From Oxalobacteraceae bacterium (GTDB lineage: Bacteria > Pseudomonadota > Gammaproteobacteria > Burkholderiales > Burkholderiaceae_D): a DNA stretch of 44,419 bases. The stretch is from contig JAGKXB010000017.1 in assembly GCA_021151485.1 (NCBI GenBank), forward strand, positions 1 through 44,419, read 5' to 3'. A program made the position numbers and the translations under genes. Below the pieces are notes generated by a model that worked only from the letters and a program-made list of their open reading frames with translations, ran no database searches and was not told the origin of the DNA. Shown in pieces: positions 26,013 through 36,810 of this stretch; the first letter of the stretch is position 1, and each line of letters opens with the position of its first letter.

Positions 26013-26254
26013 AGCAGCTCCGTTCTATTGTTATAGTGATATGTTTATTTATTATTATTTTTTTATTTGTTTTATATGTGCCGCATATTAGAGGTATTAC
26101 ATTTAAGTACAAGGTAATACGTTAGAAACTAAAGTATTGCTTCTAATTTATACACAACGCTTACCAATCTATAATCTATGGGCAATGCGAGAATTTTCAA
26201 ACCCTGAAATGTATCTTTTTGTAATAGCGGGAATCTGTGTGCATCAACTTTGCA
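26013..26254. other. hfq upstream region
   Basis: There are 242 AT-rich bases between der and hfq, a wide gap for this otherwise compact block. It contains a promoter candidate (26085-26112) and a GGAGC ribosome binding site for hfq. I see no small gene in it. Confidence 0.5.
26085..26112 (-). promoter_or_regulatory. Candidate sigma-70 promoter for hfq
   Basis: On the minus strand TTGTAC (26112-26107), a 16-bp spacer and TAATAT (26090-26085) match sigma-70 hexamers 4/6 and 5/6. Transcription would start near 26078, giving a leader of about 65 bases. Confidence 0.45.
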
Positions 26255-27628
26255 TTAATTCTGCTTGGATCCCCTGGCAAAAGGATTCTTCCCTGTCCGC
26301 AACTCAATCCGCAAAGGTGTTCCCATCAAAGAAAACGTATCGCGAAAATGCTTTTCAAGATAACGTTTATACGTTTCCCCAATCGCATCCAAAGCATTGC
26401 CATGAATCACAATAATAGGTGGATTTTGCCCGCCTTGATGCGCATAACGTAACTTGGGTCTGATCGACCCCTTGCGACGGGGCTCTTGGCGTTCAACCGC
26501 TTCAATTAAAGCACGCGTCAATTTTGGTGTAGATAAATCAATCATAGCGGCCGCGTAAGCCGCATCAACCGATTTCATTAAGGGCGTAATACCAGATGCA
26601 TTTAAAGCTGAGATAAAATGAAATTTTGCGAACGAAAGGAAATTTAACTTACGCTCCAAATCCATTTTGATTTCATCACGTCGGTCGGACTGCAAGCCGT
26701 CCCACTTATTCACACCCACAACCAAGGCTCTACCCGATTCGAGAATAAAACCAGCAATATGCGCATCCTGCTCAGAAATATCCTGCTGTGCATCCAATAA
26801 TAAGATGACGACATTTGCTTCAGAAATCGACTGCAAAGTCTTCACTACAGAAAACTTTTCAATCGCCTCAAACACCTTACCGCGACGGCGAATACCGGCA
26901 GTGTCAATCAGCGTGTATTGTCTGCCGCCACGTTCAAATTCAATCTCAATCGAATCACGTGTTGTTCCAGGCATATCAAATGCAATAACCCGCTCTTCGC
27001 CTAACAAAGTGTTGACCAAAGTTGATTTGCCTACATTGGGGCGACCAACAATAGCAATTTTGATATTGCGTACATCCTGCTCCAATTCTGCTTCGTCGTC
27101 GCCATCGTCTACCCCATCTATCTCAGCATGACGTGCAAAAGCCAAATCCAATGCCTCATCCAACATATCGTGTACACCATCGCCATGCGCAGAAGAAATG
27201 GCAAGTGGATCACCCAAACCCAGCTCATAAAAATCTGCTGCTACGGAGGTATATTTCATGCCCTCTGATTTATTGACGACTAACACAACTGGCCGACCAG
27301 CTTTGCGTAGAAACTCGGTGATGGTTTTATCATGCGGCGTCAGACCTTGACGACCATCCACGATAAATACGATGACATCTGCCTCTGCCACAGCCTGCTT
27401 GGTTTGACGCGCCATTTGATGCACGATACCTTCCTTGGCGATGGGCTCGAATCCACCGGTATCAATAACCAAAAATGGCCGCTCACCCATGCGACCCTCA
27501 CCATAATGACGATCGCGCGTCAATCCTGGCAAATCCGCCACCAACGCATCACGCGAACGCGTTAGACGGTTAAACAAAGTGGATTTGCCGACATTAGGTC
27601 GGCCTACAAGTGCAATAACGGGTTTCAT
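26255..27628 (-). CDS. der: Ribosome assembly GTPase Der (EngA)
   Basis: Der is the only GTPase family with two tandem G domains; it acts in 50S maturation. The first P-loop is [18 protein letters not shown] at residues 6-23, with DTGGFEP and NKSEG following. The second is [18 protein letters not shown], with [10 protein letters not shown] and NKWDG. The C-terminal KH-like domain includes [12 protein letters not shown]. Length 457 is usual. It sits 16 bp after bamB, the widespread bamB-der order. Confidence 0.97.
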   Translation of the reverse strand: MKPVIALVGRPNVGKSTLFNRLTRSRDALVADLPGLTRDRHYGEGRMGERPFLVIDTGGFEPIAKEGIVHQMARQTKQAVAEADVIVFIVDGRQGLTPHDKTITEFLRKAGRPVVLVVNKSEGMKYTSVAADFYELGLGDPLAISSAHGDGVHDMLDEALDLAFARHAEIDGVDDGDDEAELEQDVRNIKIAIVGRPNVGKSTLVNTLLGEERVIAFDMPGTTRDSIEIEFERGGRQYTLIDTAGIRRRGKVFEAIEKFSVVKTLQSISEANVVILLLDAQQDISEQDAHIAGFILESGRALVVGVNKWDGLQSDRRDEIKMDLERKLNFLSFAKFHFISALNASGITPLMKSVDAAYAAAMIDLSTPKLTRALIEAVERQEPRRKGSIRPKLRYAHQGGQNPPIIVIHGNALDAIGETYKRYLEKHFRDTFSLMGTPLRIELRTGKNPFARGSKQN

Positions 27629-27644
27629 TCAATACTTACTCGGA

Positions 27645-28835
27645 TTACTCGGACGCTAATGCGACCACTGTCCCTGATTGGGTTTGGAAAATCAAATTCG
27701 CACCAGCAACCAATGGCGTACCAATCACTGGACTACCATCAATAGCGATGCGACCTATAAACGAACCATCTTCACGTGAGAGAAAATGGATAAATCCTTG
27801 GCCATCGCCAACGACAACTGCACGCCCAAACGAAATAGGCGCGGACAAATGACGATTTTGAAGCTTATCGTTAGACCAAGCACTTAAACCTGTATCACGC
27901 GCTAAGGCATGAACAGTGCCACGTTCATCAGCAGCAAATACAAAACGCTCGTCACCATCTAAACCAACATCGCTGGATAAATCTTTCGCCCAACGCAGGG
28001 CACCGTTGCTCACATCGAAGCAAGCCAAACGTCCTTGATATGTGATGGCACAAACAGAACGGCCTAACACGAGAGGCAATCCGGACACATCCGCAATACG
28101 CTCTAACTCGGTAGCACCACGTGGATTACTAACTGAAGCCTCCCAGCGAACGGCACCATTTGCTAGCGCCACAGCCAACAACTTCCCTGCCGGCAATGCA
28201 ACAATCACATTGGAACCAGCAATCACCAATCCTGGTGCGCTACGCAAGCTAAGAGATGGTGTAGCGCGTTGCACCGACCAACGACGAGCACCTGAAGAAA
28301 CATCAAAAGCGGTGATACGATTATCTACACTACGCACAATCACCAATCCACCTCCTACAACAGGAGCAGATAAAACCTCGCTAGAGGCTTGTTTTTTCCA
28401 ACGCAATTTGCCAGCATCATCAAAAACTAAGACACTGCCTTTTTCACCAGCAACTGCGACGACATTGCCATCACTACCGACACCGGCCGTCAATGCTGTG
28501 TCCGCATTAATACGCCACAACAACTGTCCATTTTTGGCATTTAAACGTGCAATCGAACCATCTGCAGCAGCTACGAAAAGACTATCCTCAACGAGCACTG
28601 GGGAAAAAGAATAATTCCCCGCTTTACCTATCGTAGTAGACCAGACCGAACGTAACGCCAAATTTGGCTTAAAGTCAATCAAAGGAGCTGGTGTATTGCG
28701 TACCGTTGTAGAACTTGCAAAAGGATTGAGCGAAGAACATCCTGTACCAGCCAAGCCAGCCAAAAGAATCAAGCCGCTCAATAAGCTTAATCGGGCCATC
28801 GATCCAAAATCAACCGACTTTGCAAAAATCCGCAT
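27645..28835 (-). CDS. bamB: Outer membrane assembly lipoprotein BamB
   Basis: BamB is an eight-bladed PQQ-type beta-propeller that scaffolds the BAM complex for outer-membrane protein insertion. The N-terminal signal has a lipobox (LAGLAGTGC) for lipidation at Cys33. Propeller blades recur as A-x-D-G-x-x-x-x-L-x-x-x-x-G-x-x-x-W (DGSIARLNAKNGQLLWRI, DGDERFVFAADERGTVHAL). The start at 28835 has AAAGGA upstream; an ATG at 28799 with a shorter n-region is also possible. 396 residues. Confidence 0.93.
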   Translation of the reverse strand: MRIFAKSVDFGSMARLSLLSGLILLAGLAGTGCSSLNPFASSTTVRNTPAPLIDFKPNLALRSVWSTTIGKAGNYSFSPVLVEDSLFVAAADGSIARLNAKNGQLLWRINADTALTAGVGSDGNVVAVAGEKGSVLVFDDAGKLRWKKQASSEVLSAPVVGGGLVIVRSVDNRITAFDVSSGARRWSVQRATPSLSLRSAPGLVIAGSNVIVALPAGKLLAVALANGAVRWEASVSNPRGATELERIADVSGLPLVLGRSVCAITYQGRLACFDVSNGALRWAKDLSSDVGLDGDERFVFAADERGTVHALARDTGLSAWSNDKLQNRHLSAPISFGRAVVVGDGQGFIHFLSREDGSFIGRIAIDGSPVIGTPLVAGANLIFQTQSGTVVALASE

Positions 28836-28865
28836 ATTTTTCCTTTATTGATTGCTTTGATTGTC

Positions 28866-29540
28866 TTATTTAGTTTGCGCGCTCTTTTCAACAACTGTAA
28901 CGACTTCACCACCCAGTGCATCCAATTTCAATTGAATCAACTGGTGACCAGGATTTTTTTGATCCATTCTTTGCAATGCAGCTTGGTACGCCAAACGCGC
29001 TTCTGCTGTTTTATTTTGCGCCAACAAAATATCACCGCGACGATCTTCAACCGCACCAGCAAATTGAACTGGATAATTTTTTGGATCACCTAACAATTTT
29101 AAACCAGCGTCATAGGCTTTTTCATCCAACAAAACACCGGCCAAACGTATCTTTGCTACCGCTTTATATTCGTCATCTAAACCAAAATCAATCACCCATT
29201 GCAACTGGGTTTTTGCCAGTTTTAAGTCATGGGCATCAAATGCCGCTTTTGCCGCAGTTAAAGCACTCATTTGGGCATACGTTGTTTTACCAAATTTACT
29301 CTGCATATCTGCCACCGCACGTTGTATTTTGGCTTGATCTTTTAGCATCACTGCCCTTTGCAATTCCTCATAAAGCTGTGAAGCTTGGATCGATTGCGTA
29401 CGCTGATAATAATTCCAAGCTGTCCACCCACTATAAGCGGCCAAAACGGCGATTAACAACCAGGTTAAAAGATTACCAAATCGATTCCACCACGCTTTAA
29501 GCGCATCTATTTGCTCTTGTTCTTCGAGATCGTATGCCAT
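28866..29540 (-). CDS. YfgM-like membrane-anchored tetratricopeptide protein
   Basis: The protein has 224 residues. It opens YDLEEQEQIDALKAWWNRFG, then one transmembrane helix (LLTWLLIAVLAAYSGWTAW), then a helical-repeat periplasmic region ending in a charged tail. This is the YfgM/tetratricopeptide-like pattern, always found between hisS and bamB in this gene order. YfgM works next to SecYEG with the chaperone PpiD in enteric bacteria. Confidence 0.88.
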   Translation of the reverse strand: MAYDLEEQEQIDALKAWWNRFGNLLTWLLIAVLAAYSGWTAWNYYQRTQSIQASQLYEELQRAVMLKDQAKIQRAVADMQSKFGKTTYAQMSALTAAKAAFDAHDLKLAKTQLQWVIDFGLDDEYKAVAKIRLAGVLLDEKAYDAGLKLLGDPKNYPVQFAGAVEDRRGDILLAQNKTAEARLAYQAALQRMDQKNPGHQLIQLKLDALGGEVVTVVEKSAQTK

Positions 29541-29596
29541 AGTTAAATTGAGAAATTGAAATGAGGATTGTCGTTAAATGAAAAATTAAATATTGA

Positions 29597-30991
29597 TTAA
29601 TGATGCGTATGATCGTGACCATGGCTGTGGCTGTGATCGTGGCTATGCTCATCGCCCGCCACAATTTGATCCACAACATACTCAACCAAACTGTCAAATG
29701 GCACGCTAGTTTGATTATTTTGACTCTCATCAGCACGACCGGCCCGCATCGCTTTTACAACCACCTTACTTTGGGCGATTTCATCCTCACCAATAATAAG
29801 AGCAAACGCAGCGCCACTGGCGTCAGCCCGCTTCATCTGTGATTTAAAACTACCGCTGCCATTTGAGGTGGCGCAATGTAACACAACATCCAAGCCCGCA
29901 TCACGCAATCTTTCTGCCAATACCGATGATTGCAGTTGTGCTTCCTCGCCCTGATGTACCAAGTACACATCGCATTGATTCGGTGCGTAAGGTTCACCCG
30001 ACACTTTCATCAACTCAATCAAACGTTCCACACCCATGGCAAAACCACAGGCAGGCGTTGGTTTGCCACCAAATATTTCGATTAATGGATCATAGCGGCC
30101 ACCGCCACACACGGTCCCTTGCGATCCTAACTGGTCACTGACCCATTCAAATACCGTGCGATTGTAATAATCCATACCACGGACCAAACGTGGATTGATG
30201 GTGAAAGGAATATTGTTATGGCGCAGGATTTTTTGCACGCCCTCAAAATGCGCACGTGATTCCTCACCTAAATACGATAACAACTGCGGCGCGGCATTCA
30301 CTATTTCTTGCATAGCAGGATTTTTGGTATCTAAAATCCGCAGTGGATTGGTATACAAACGTCGTTGCGCATCGGCATCCAACACGTCCTTATGCGATTC
30401 AAAATACGCAATCAAATCAGCACGATGTTGTTGGCGTTCTTCAGCATTACCAATCGAGTTTAATTCCAAGCGAATTTTGTCTAAACCCAGGTCATCCCAC
30501 AAGCGCTGACATAGCATGATCAGTTCCGCATCAATGTCCGGTCCGCTAAAACCCACGGCTTCTGCACCAATTTGATGAAATTGGCGATAACGACCACGTT
30601 GCGGTTTTTCATGCCGGAACATGGGGCCGATGTACCAAAGGCGCTTAGGACTGTCATACGTTAAGTTGTGCTCCAACACCGCACGCACCACGCCGGCTGT
30701 GCCTTCTGGACGTAAGGTTAAATGATCGCCATTCATAGCATCGACGAAGGAATACATTTCCTTTTCAACAATATCGCTCACTGTCCCTAAACCACGCGCA
30801 AACAACGCGGTTGCTTCAACGATAGGGGTACGAATTTGCTGAAAACCATAGCTTTTTAAAATGGATTGCACGGTATTTTCGAGCAATTCCCATAACGCTG
30901 CATCGGCAGGCAAAAGGTCGTTCATGCCCTTAACGCTAACTATCTTTTCATTTTTTTCGCTTTTCTTATTTTCTGACATGCTGTCATCCAC
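29597..30991 (-). CDS. hisS: Histidyl-tRNA synthetase with a His-rich C-terminal tail
   Basis: This is a class II synthetase. Motif 1 lies around [18 protein letters not shown], motif 2 is [28 protein letters not shown] and motif 3 is [10 protein letters not shown]. His-binding [16 protein letters not shown] residues ([16 protein letters not shown]) are present, and the anticodon domain follows. The protein reads 464 residues from 30991; an ATG four codons in is also possible. The last 16 residues hold nine His ([16 protein letters not shown]), which is not part of the conserved fold. It would bind metal and requires nine His codons in a row of alternating codons. It precedes the yfgM-like gene by 56 bp. 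Confidence 0.96.
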   Translation of the reverse strand: MDDSMSENKKSEKNEKIVSVKGMNDLLPADAALWELLENTVQSILKSYGFQQIRTPIVEATALFARGLGTVSDIVEKEMYSFVDAMNGDHLTLRPEGTAGVVRAVLEHNLTYDSPKRLWYIGPMFRHEKPQRGRYRQFHQIGAEAVGFSGPDIDAELIMLCQRLWDDLGLDKIRLELNSIGNAEERQQHRADLIAYFESHKDVLDADAQRRLYTNPLRILDTKNPAMQEIVNAAPQLLSYLGEESRAHFEGVQKILRHNNIPFTINPRLVRGMDYYNRTVFEWVSDQLGSQGTVCGGGRYDPLIEIFGGKPTPACGFAMGVERLIELMKVSGEPYAPNQCDVYLVHQGEEAQLQSSVLAERLRDAGLDVVLHCATSNGSGSFKSQMKRADASGAAFALIIGEDEIAQSKVVVKAMRAGRADESQNNQTSVPFDSLVEYVVDQIVAGDEHSHDHSHSHGHDHTHH

Positions 30992-31031
30992 TTTTTTACT
31001 TTTTTACTTTTTTAATTCGATTAATGATTTA

Positions 31032-32318
31032 TCAATGCTCAAGAGCGATTGATCTAGCGTAACGTGTTTTCACATAATCCAACACAATAGCCTGAAATTC
31101 TTCTGCGATGCGATCACCACGCAAGGTGACTTTCTTTTCGCCATCGACAAACACGGGCGCAGCTGGTGATTCGCCTGTACCGGGCAAACTGATGCCAATA
31201 TTGGCGTGTTTGGATTCGCCAGGGCCATTGACAATGCACCCCATGACGGCCACATTCATCGCTTCGACGCCTGGATATTGCTTCTTCCACACTTGCATTT
31301 GATCACGTAAATAGGTTTGTATTTTGTCAGCTAATTCTTGGAATACCGTTGAAGTCGTGCGACCACAACCTGGGCAGGCAATCACCATAGGCGCAAATTT
31401 TCTCAAGCCCATGGTTTGCAAAATTTCTTGCGCAACAATGACTTCTTTTGCTCTATCTCCACCAGGTTCTGGCGTTAATGACACACGGATGGTGTCGCCA
31501 ATTCCTTCTTGCAATAAAACGGACAAAGCCGCAGTTGAAGCCACAATACCCTTGCTGCCCATCCCTGCTTCCGTCAATCCAAGATGCAAAGGATAGTCGC
31601 AACGACGCGCCAGCTCACGATAAACAGCGATCAAATCCTGCACACCAGACACCTTACACGACAAAATAATTTTGTCAGCCGCCAAACCTAATTCCTCAGC
31701 CCGCGTGGCATTTTCAATCGCAGAAGTCACTAGCGCTTCATACATCACCGCTTGCGCAGTCCATGGCGCGGAGCGCTGCGCATTTTGGTCCATCAAACGT
31801 GCCAACAAAGTCTGATCGAGACTGCCCCAATTCACGCCAATTCGCACTGGCTTATCGTAGGTACACGCGGCTTCTATCATCTGGGCGAACTGCGTATCAC
31901 GCTTTGCACCCTGACCGACATTTCCCGGATTAATACGATATTTGGACAAAGCTTTGGCACAATCAGGATAATCTTTTAGCAACGTGTGACCGTTATAGTG
32001 AAAATCTCCTACCAAAGGTACATCGACGCCCATTTTTTGAAGCTGCTCATAAATTGCTGGTACTGCACTCGCCGCTTCCGGACTATTGACGGTAATACGC
32101 ACCATTTCAGAACCAGCACGCGCCAACTCTTTAATTTGAATCGCAGTTCCAATCACATCCGCCGTATCGGTATTGGTCATGGATTGCACCAGAACCGGCG
32201 CGCCGCCACCAATCACAACTACGCGCGCACCATTGCGCACTGATACAGAACGAGCCTGACGTCGTGCCAAAGGACCGGAACAAATAGGGGAAAAATTGGA
32301 GGAGTTTGATGACGACAT
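31032..32318 (-). CDS. ispG: 4-hydroxy-3-methylbut-2-enyl diphosphate synthase
   Basis: IspG is the penultimate enzyme of the MEP isoprenoid pathway and uses a 4Fe-4S cluster. The TIM-barrel half starts with [19 protein letters not shown] residues ([11 protein letters not shown]...) and [12 protein letters not shown]. The cluster region has CPGCGRTTS and [11 protein letters not shown]. Length 428 fits betaproteobacterial members. It is downstream of rodZ and upstream of hisS, the common order in beta- and gammaproteobacteria. Confidence 0.96.
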   Translation of the reverse strand: MSSSNSSNFSPICSGPLARRQARSVSVRNGARVVVIGGGAPVLVQSMTNTDTADVIGTAIQIKELARAGSEMVRITVNSPEAASAVPAIYEQLQKMGVDVPLVGDFHYNGHTLLKDYPDCAKALSKYRINPGNVGQGAKRDTQFAQMIEAACTYDKPVRIGVNWGSLDQTLLARLMDQNAQRSAPWTAQAVMYEALVTSAIENATRAEELGLAADKIILSCKVSGVQDLIAVYRELARRCDYPLHLGLTEAGMGSKGIVASTAALSVLLQEGIGDTIRVSLTPEPGGDRAKEVIVAQEILQTMGLRKFAPMVIACPGCGRTTSTVFQELADKIQTYLRDQMQVWKKQYPGVEAMNVAVMGCIVNGPGESKHANIGISLPGTGESPAAPVFVDGEKKVTLRGDRIAEEFQAIVLDYVKTRYARSIALEH

Positions 32319-32345
32319 AAACGATGACTAAACAATTACTTCAAA

Positions 32346-33311
32346 TTATTTTAAATTTATGCGCGCTATTTTGCTGTTGCTAGCACGCTTCATTTCCAAT
32401 GGCACGCCACGCAAACTTGCTTCTACACCGGTTGGATTACCGATCACCATAAACATGGGTTCATCGATATTGAAAGTCTCGCTGGTTCCTGCTTTAAATA
32501 GACGAGAAACTAGAGTGCCGCCTCTATTCATTTTTCTAATTTCTATCCATGAGTCTTCATGTACCTTCAGGACTAAAAGATTTTGCGAAGAAATTTCTAC
32601 CGTTTTTTCTACCGTTGTTTCCAAAGATCTTTTTTGGGAATTTTCGGTATTTTCGGTATTAACAACAGGTTGATTTAACGAAACCAAACCATCGGCAGCT
32701 GCCAATTGCAGGGATTCACCCACGCTCACCACATCGGCTGCTGGCGAGGAGGACGAGAGTGAAGATGAAGATGAAGATGAAGCCAAGACAGATGTAAAAC
32801 TCGTGACTTTAGCAGCGGCAGTTCCAAAGGTTTGTGCCACACCACCCACTCCTCGCTGCACAAAAAAAATGACCGCCAATACAAAAACAAGTGAACTCAT
32901 CACCCAACGCAAAGAGGTATGGCGACGATTAATAAACAAAGAGGGCAAACGACGCAAATCAAGCAATGGCGTCGACAAGGTACGAGAAGATGCTATTGGC
33001 ATCACTGATTCAGGAGATTCGGGTGCCATCATAGCAATCAAAGAATCCGCATTAACCTTAAGAATTTTTGCATAGGCACGAATAAAACCACGCACAATTG
33101 TCGGACCTGGCAACAAGGCATAATTATCTGATTCAAGCGCCACAATCTGACGTGGCGTCAGTTTTAACAAATTCGCAATTTCTTCTACTGATTTACCCTG
33201 AGCACGCCGATAAGCAGCAAGCTGAGCACCAGGCATTGCATTGTTTTTTTGTTGCGCCCCCAATGTAGATGGACTGACCGGCGTTGCCCCACCATGCTCA
33301 CTTTCACTCAT
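32346..33311 (-). CDS. rodZ: Cytoskeletal/cell-shape protein RodZ
   Basis: The start is placed at the ATG at 33311, which overlaps the pilW stop by 8 bases (ATGAGTGA); an upstream ATG at 33338 lies fully inside pilW. The N-terminal helix-turn-helix domain reads LAAYRRAQGKSVEEIANLLKLT, then PGPTIVRGFIRAYAKIL. A central membrane helix (LRWVMSSLVFVLAVIFFVQ) is followed by a Ser-rich periplasmic linker with runs of six and four Ser, and a C-terminal DUF4115 beta domain (SWIEIRKMNRGGTLVSRLFKAG). RodZ ties MreB to the wall-synthesis machinery. About 321 residues. Confidence 0.9.
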   Translation of the reverse strand: MSESEHGGATPVSPSTLGAQQKNNAMPGAQLAAYRRAQGKSVEEIANLLKLTPRQIVALESDNYALLPGPTIVRGFIRAYAKILKVNADSLIAMMAPESPESVMPIASSRTLSTPLLDLRRLPSLFINRRHTSLRWVMSSLVFVLAVIFFVQRGVGGVAQTFGTAAAKVTSFTSVLASSSSSSSLSSSSPAADVVSVGESLQLAAADGLVSLNQPVVNTENTENSQKRSLETTVEKTVEISSQNLLVLKVHEDSWIEIRKMNRGGTLVSRLFKAGTSETFNIDEPMFMVIGNPTGVEASLRGVPLEMKRASNSKIARINLK

Positions 33312-34128
33312 CAAATGCCCCGCGTTGAAAAGCTGCATATTCAGATGAATTCGGATAACGACGGAATAATTGGGTCACCAAGCTAGCTTCCGCAGCTTGA
33401 TCGCCCAATTTACGTTCAATTCTGATCGCCAACCATAATACGTCAGCGGACAAAATATCCATTTTGATTACGCGATCAACATAAAAACGGGCACGGGTGT
33501 AATCGCTCGCATCGTAATATATTTTTGCCAAATTGATATTAGTAACAGAATTAGCAGAATCATATTGAAATGCTTGCAAAAAATAACGCTCTGCCGCAGG
33601 GCGGTTTTTCAACTTCAAACTGCACATACCTGCATTATTTAAAGCTTTGGTTGGTGATGAATAGCTAGGATTTTTGATTGCCGACTCAAACTGAGCAATC
33701 GACAATACCTCTTGCCCTGTCTGGCATAAAAACCAACCGTAATTATTCATCAACTCTGGATTGCCAGGCGCCAACTTTAAGGCGAGTGAAAAGTTTTCCT
33801 GCGCCAGTTTCATCTCTCCCATGCCCATATTAATCAAGGCTTTGACACCATAAGCATCCGCAAAATCAGGTCTGGCCTGCAATGCCTGTTTAATTTCATC
33901 CAAAGCAAATTGCATCTGACCTTGTTCGTAATAACTCACTGCTAATTGCAAACGAATGCTGGCGCGCTTTTGCAAATCGGTTTGATCAGCACTGGCTGAG
34001 AATTCATGATTCTGTTCAGAAGTTTTCAATGGCGTGGACTCACACCCTAACAACATGAAGATTGCCGCCATAAAAATAAAAGCAACGCATCCCCTTATCT
34101 GCATTTGCATTTTGCTTATTTTTCTCAT
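33304..34128 (-). CDS. pilW: Type IV pilus assembly lipoprotein PilW/PilF
   Basis: The protein has 274 residues. A lipoprotein signal ([16 protein letters not shown]) is followed by five or six tetratricopeptide repeats, for example [21 protein letters not shown] and [23 protein letters not shown]. PilF/PilW is the pilotin needed for secretin (PilQ) assembly. It is coupled to rlmN by a 4-base ATGA overlap and to rodZ by 8 bases. Gene naming differs between species (pilF in Pseudomonas, pilW in Neisseria). Confidence 0.9.
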   Translation of the reverse strand: MRKISKMQMQIRGCVAFIFMAAIFMLLGCESTPLKTSEQNHEFSASADQTDLQKRASIRLQLAVSYYEQGQMQFALDEIKQALQARPDFADAYGVKALINMGMGEMKLAQENFSLALKLAPGNPELMNNYGWFLCQTGQEVLSIAQFESAIKNPSYSSPTKALNNAGMCSLKLKNRPAAERYFLQAFQYDSANSVTNINLAKIYYDASDYTRARFYVDRVIKMDILSADVLWLAIRIERKLGDQAAEASLVTQLFRRYPNSSEYAAFQRGAFDE

Positions 34129-35303
34129 TTAACAATCTCCACGATGCGGCCAAAATTGCTACCGAATTTCTTTTGATATTCGGCCATCTTCTCCATCCGT
34201 GCCTGTACTTGAGTGCGATCCTGCACTTCACCAGCTAATTGACCACACGCGGCATCAATATCATCTCCACGCGTCTTACGCACTGTGGTAACAATACCAG
34301 CATTGCTCAAAATACGGGCAAACGCTTTGATGCGCTCATCATGCGAGCGCTTTAAACCTGATTCAGGAAATGGATTAAATGGAATGAGATTGAACTTGCA
34401 TGACACTGATTGCGCCGAATCACGCGGATTTTTGACCAACGCAATCAATTCCTGCGCATGCGCATCCGTGTCATTGACGCCATCCAACATGCAATATTCA
34501 AACGTAACGAAATCTCGCGGCGCATATTCAAGATAACGTTTGCACGCCGCCATCAACTCATGCAAGGGGTATTTTTTATTCAGCGGTACCAGGCTGTTAC
34601 GCAATTCATCGTTAGATGCATGCAGCGAAACTGCCAACGCCACCGGGCATTCTTGCGACAATTTATCCATCATGGGAACAACACCACTAGTGGAAAGCGT
34701 CACGCGGCGGCGCGATAAGCCATAGGCGTTATCGTCCAACATCAATTTCAAAGCCGTCACAGTAGGCTCAAAATTTAACAAAGGTTCGCCCATGCCCATC
34801 ATCACGACGTTAGTGATTTGGCGTTCGCCTTTGGGACCGGGTTCAATACTTTTGCTTTTACGCAATTCAAATTCAGCCATCCAAAGTTGGCCGATGATTT
34901 CAGAAACCGAGAGATTACGATTAAATCCCTGTTTACCAGTCGAACAGAATCGACAATTGACCGCACAGCCAGCCTGAGTGGAGATACAGAGCGTGCCACG
35001 ATTTTCTTCTGGGATAAAAACCGTTTCAACCGCATTCCCCTGGCCGACGTCTAACAACCATTTTCTGGTTCCGTCACGCGCGGTGTGATCTTTTAACACG
35101 GCCGGAGACGCAATCATGGCACGTGTTGAGAGTTTGTCGCGCAGTGATTTCGCCAAATCCGTCATGGCATCGAAATCACTGGCGCCAAATTGATGTATCC
35201 AACGCTGCAATTGTTTTGCACGAAACGGTTTCTCACCCAGCTCACCGCAATACGCGATGAGCTGAGCAGAATCAAGATCGAGCAAATTGGTCAGCGCTGT
35301 CAT
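34125..35303 (-). CDS. rlmN: Dual-specificity rRNA/tRNA m2A methyltransferase RlmN
   Basis: RlmN is a radical-SAM enzyme that methylates A2503 of 23S rRNA and A37 of some tRNAs. The cluster motif is [19 protein letters not shown] (CxxxCxxC). [10 protein letters not shown] and [12 protein letters not shown] are intact. The C-terminal catalytic Cys lies in the [12 protein letters not shown] segment. Length 392 is usual. It follows ndk by 27 bp. Confidence 0.96.
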   Translation of the reverse strand: MTALTNLLDLDSAQLIAYCGELGEKPFRAKQLQRWIHQFGASDFDAMTDLAKSLRDKLSTRAMIASPAVLKDHTARDGTRKWLLDVGQGNAVETVFIPEENRGTLCISTQAGCAVNCRFCSTGKQGFNRNLSVSEIIGQLWMAEFELRKSKSIEPGPKGERQITNVVMMGMGEPLLNFEPTVTALKLMLDDNAYGLSRRRVTLSTSGVVPMMDKLSQECPVALAVSLHASNDELRNSLVPLNKKYPLHELMAACKRYLEYAPRDFVTFEYCMLDGVNDTDAHAQELIALVKNPRDSAQSVSCKFNLIPFNPFPESGLKRSHDERIKAFARILSNAGIVTTVRKTRGDDIDAACGQLAGEVQDRTQVQARMEKMAEYQKKFGSNFGRIVEIVK

Positions 35304-35330
35304 TGATACACTTCATTGATTAAAACTAAA

Positions 35331-35756
35331 TTAACGTGAATAAACGTTCAAGGATGGGAAAAAATAAGCAATTTCAACCGCAGCAGTTTCAGCAGCATCA
35401 GAGCCATGCACCGCATTCGCATCGATAGAATCAGCAAAATCAGCGCGGATTGTGCCTTTGTCGGCTTTCTTAGGATCGGTTGCACCCATCAAATCACGGT
35501 GTTTAGCAATCGCGTTTTCGCCTTCCAACGCTTGCACAATGACTGGACCAGAAATCATGAATGTCACCAAATCATTGAAGAAAGGACGTTCACGATGCAC
35601 CGCATAGAAACCTTCTGCTTCAGCACGTGACAAATGGATCATGCGAGCAGCAACGATCTTCAAGCCAGCACCTTCGAAACGGGAATAAATTTGACCGATT
35701 ACATTTTTTGCCACTGCATCAGGTTTAATAATCGACAAGGTACGTTCAATTGCCAT
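35331..35756 (-). CDS. ndk: Nucleoside diphosphate kinase
   Basis: Ndk equilibrates nucleoside di- and triphosphates with ATP. The protein has 141 residues. [18 protein letters not shown] is at the N-terminus, and the catalytic-His segment reads [38 protein letters not shown] lies in between. A TTGGAG ribosome binding site precedes the start. It is the first gene of the long minus-strand block. An AT-rich gap of 288 bp separates it from the divergent Bax-inhibitor-like gene. Confidence 0.97.
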   Translation of the reverse strand: MAIERTLSIIKPDAVAKNVIGQIYSRFEGAGLKIVAARMIHLSRAEAEGFYAVHRERPFFNDLVTFMISGPVIVQALEGENAIAKHRDLMGATDPKKADKGTIRADFADSIDANAVHGSDAAETAAVEIAYFFPSLNVYSR

Positions 35757-36044
35757 CTGTAAAACTCCAATAAAAAATTAATAAAAAGATTAATATAATC
35801 AACCTTGGATTTTAACATGAAACACCAAGCGCAATTACGCATCAAAATGCGCCAAAAAGGTAGCAACAATACAATTACATCAGGTCACAAAAAGACGACC
35901 ATTCTGCATGAGTGTGATACGGACACCGTCTAACTTTTCAGTCATACTACGTTGACAAAAAAATTAACAACGAAAAAAGTACAATTGTGTCGAAATTTGA
36001 GGTTTTGAAATTTTAGATTTTTTGATAACGCCACAGGAGGCAAC

Positions 36045-36749
36045 ATGAGTCAAAACTTGCAGCAAAACTATGGTTACACGCCAGCAGAATCAGCAAATTT
36101 TGCAACAATACGTCATCGTGTATTACGCAATACTTACTACCTGCTCGCACTTTCCATGATCCCCACCATTTTGGGTGCATGGCTGGGTGTGCAAATGCAA
36201 TTTAGCTTCTTCGCTGGCTCACCAATGATGGGCTTTATTGCCTTTATGGCAATTACATTTGGCTTTTTCTACGCAATTGAGAGAACTAAAAACTCCGGCA
36301 TGGGTGTTGTCGTACTACTAGGTTTTACGTTTTTTATGGGCTTGATGCTGTCACGCTTAATCGGTCACACCCTGGGTTTTTCTAATGGTGCTTCATTAAT
36401 TACTATGGCGTTTGGTGGCACAGCGACTGTTTTTGCAGTCATGGCAACCATTGCAACTGTTTCAAAACGTGATTTTTCAGGCTTGGGAAAATGGCTGTTT
36501 GCTGGCATGCTGGTGGTGCTAGTCGCAAGCGTAGCGAATATTTTCCTGCAACTGCCAGCACTCTACCTTGCATTATCCGTCATTGCTATTGCGATTTTTT
36601 CCGCTTACATATTGTTTGATGTGCAACAAATTGTGAATGGTGGCGAAACGAACTACATCTCCGCAACACTGCGTATTTATTTGGACGTTTACATGATTTT
36701 CAGCAATTTGCTAAGTCTGCTGGGAATTTTTGGTGGCAACCGGAATTAA
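36045..36749 (+). CDS. Bax inhibitor-1/YccA family membrane protein
   Basis: The integral membrane protein has 234 residues and about seven helices. It opens NFATIRHRVLRNTYYLLALSMIPTILGAW. The family signature IFSAYILFDVQQIVNGG and a final helix with LRIYLDVYMIFSNLLSLLGIFGG are present. Relatives include YccA, an FtsH substrate and modulator, and BsYetJ, a pH-gated Ca2+ leak channel. A strong AGGAGG ribosome binding site lies seven bases upstream. A TTGACA (35952-35957) lies upstream, but the best -10 (TACAAT, 35980-35985) is 22 bp away, so the promoter is uncertain. Confidence 0.92.
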   Translation: MSQNLQQNYGYTPAESANFATIRHRVLRNTYYLLALSMIPTILGAWLGVQMQFSFFAGSPMMGFIAFMAITFGFFYAIERTKNSGMGVVVLLGFTFFMGLMLSRLIGHTLGFSNGASLITMAFGGTATVFAVMATIATVSKRDFSGLGKWLFAGMLVVLVASVANIFLQLPALYLALSVIAIAIFSAYILFDVQQIVNGGETNYISATLRIYLDVYMIFSNLLSLLGIFGGNRN

Positions 36750-36772
36750 ATAAGAAACGGCATTATGATCTG

Positions 36773-36810
36773 AACCCCAAAAGTTGGACACCAACTTTTT
36801 GGGGTTTTTT
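36773..36810 (+). terminator. Strong terminator-like palindrome, also resembling an IS3-type terminus
   Basis: AACCCCAAAAGTTGG (36773-36787), ACA, then CCAACTTTTTGGGGTT with one bulged T, running into TTTTTT (to 36810). It lies 24 bp after the Bax-inhibitor-like gene, as an intrinsic terminator should. The same words (TGAACCCCAAAAGTTGGACA) also resemble ends of IS3-family elements, so it may be a leftover IS end now acting as a terminator. Confidence 0.75.

Noticed and set aside
29541..29653. His-codon run at the end of hisS as a transcription attenuator for the downstream gene
   Set aside because: No competing hairpins or T tract are visible in the 56 bp after the hisS stop.
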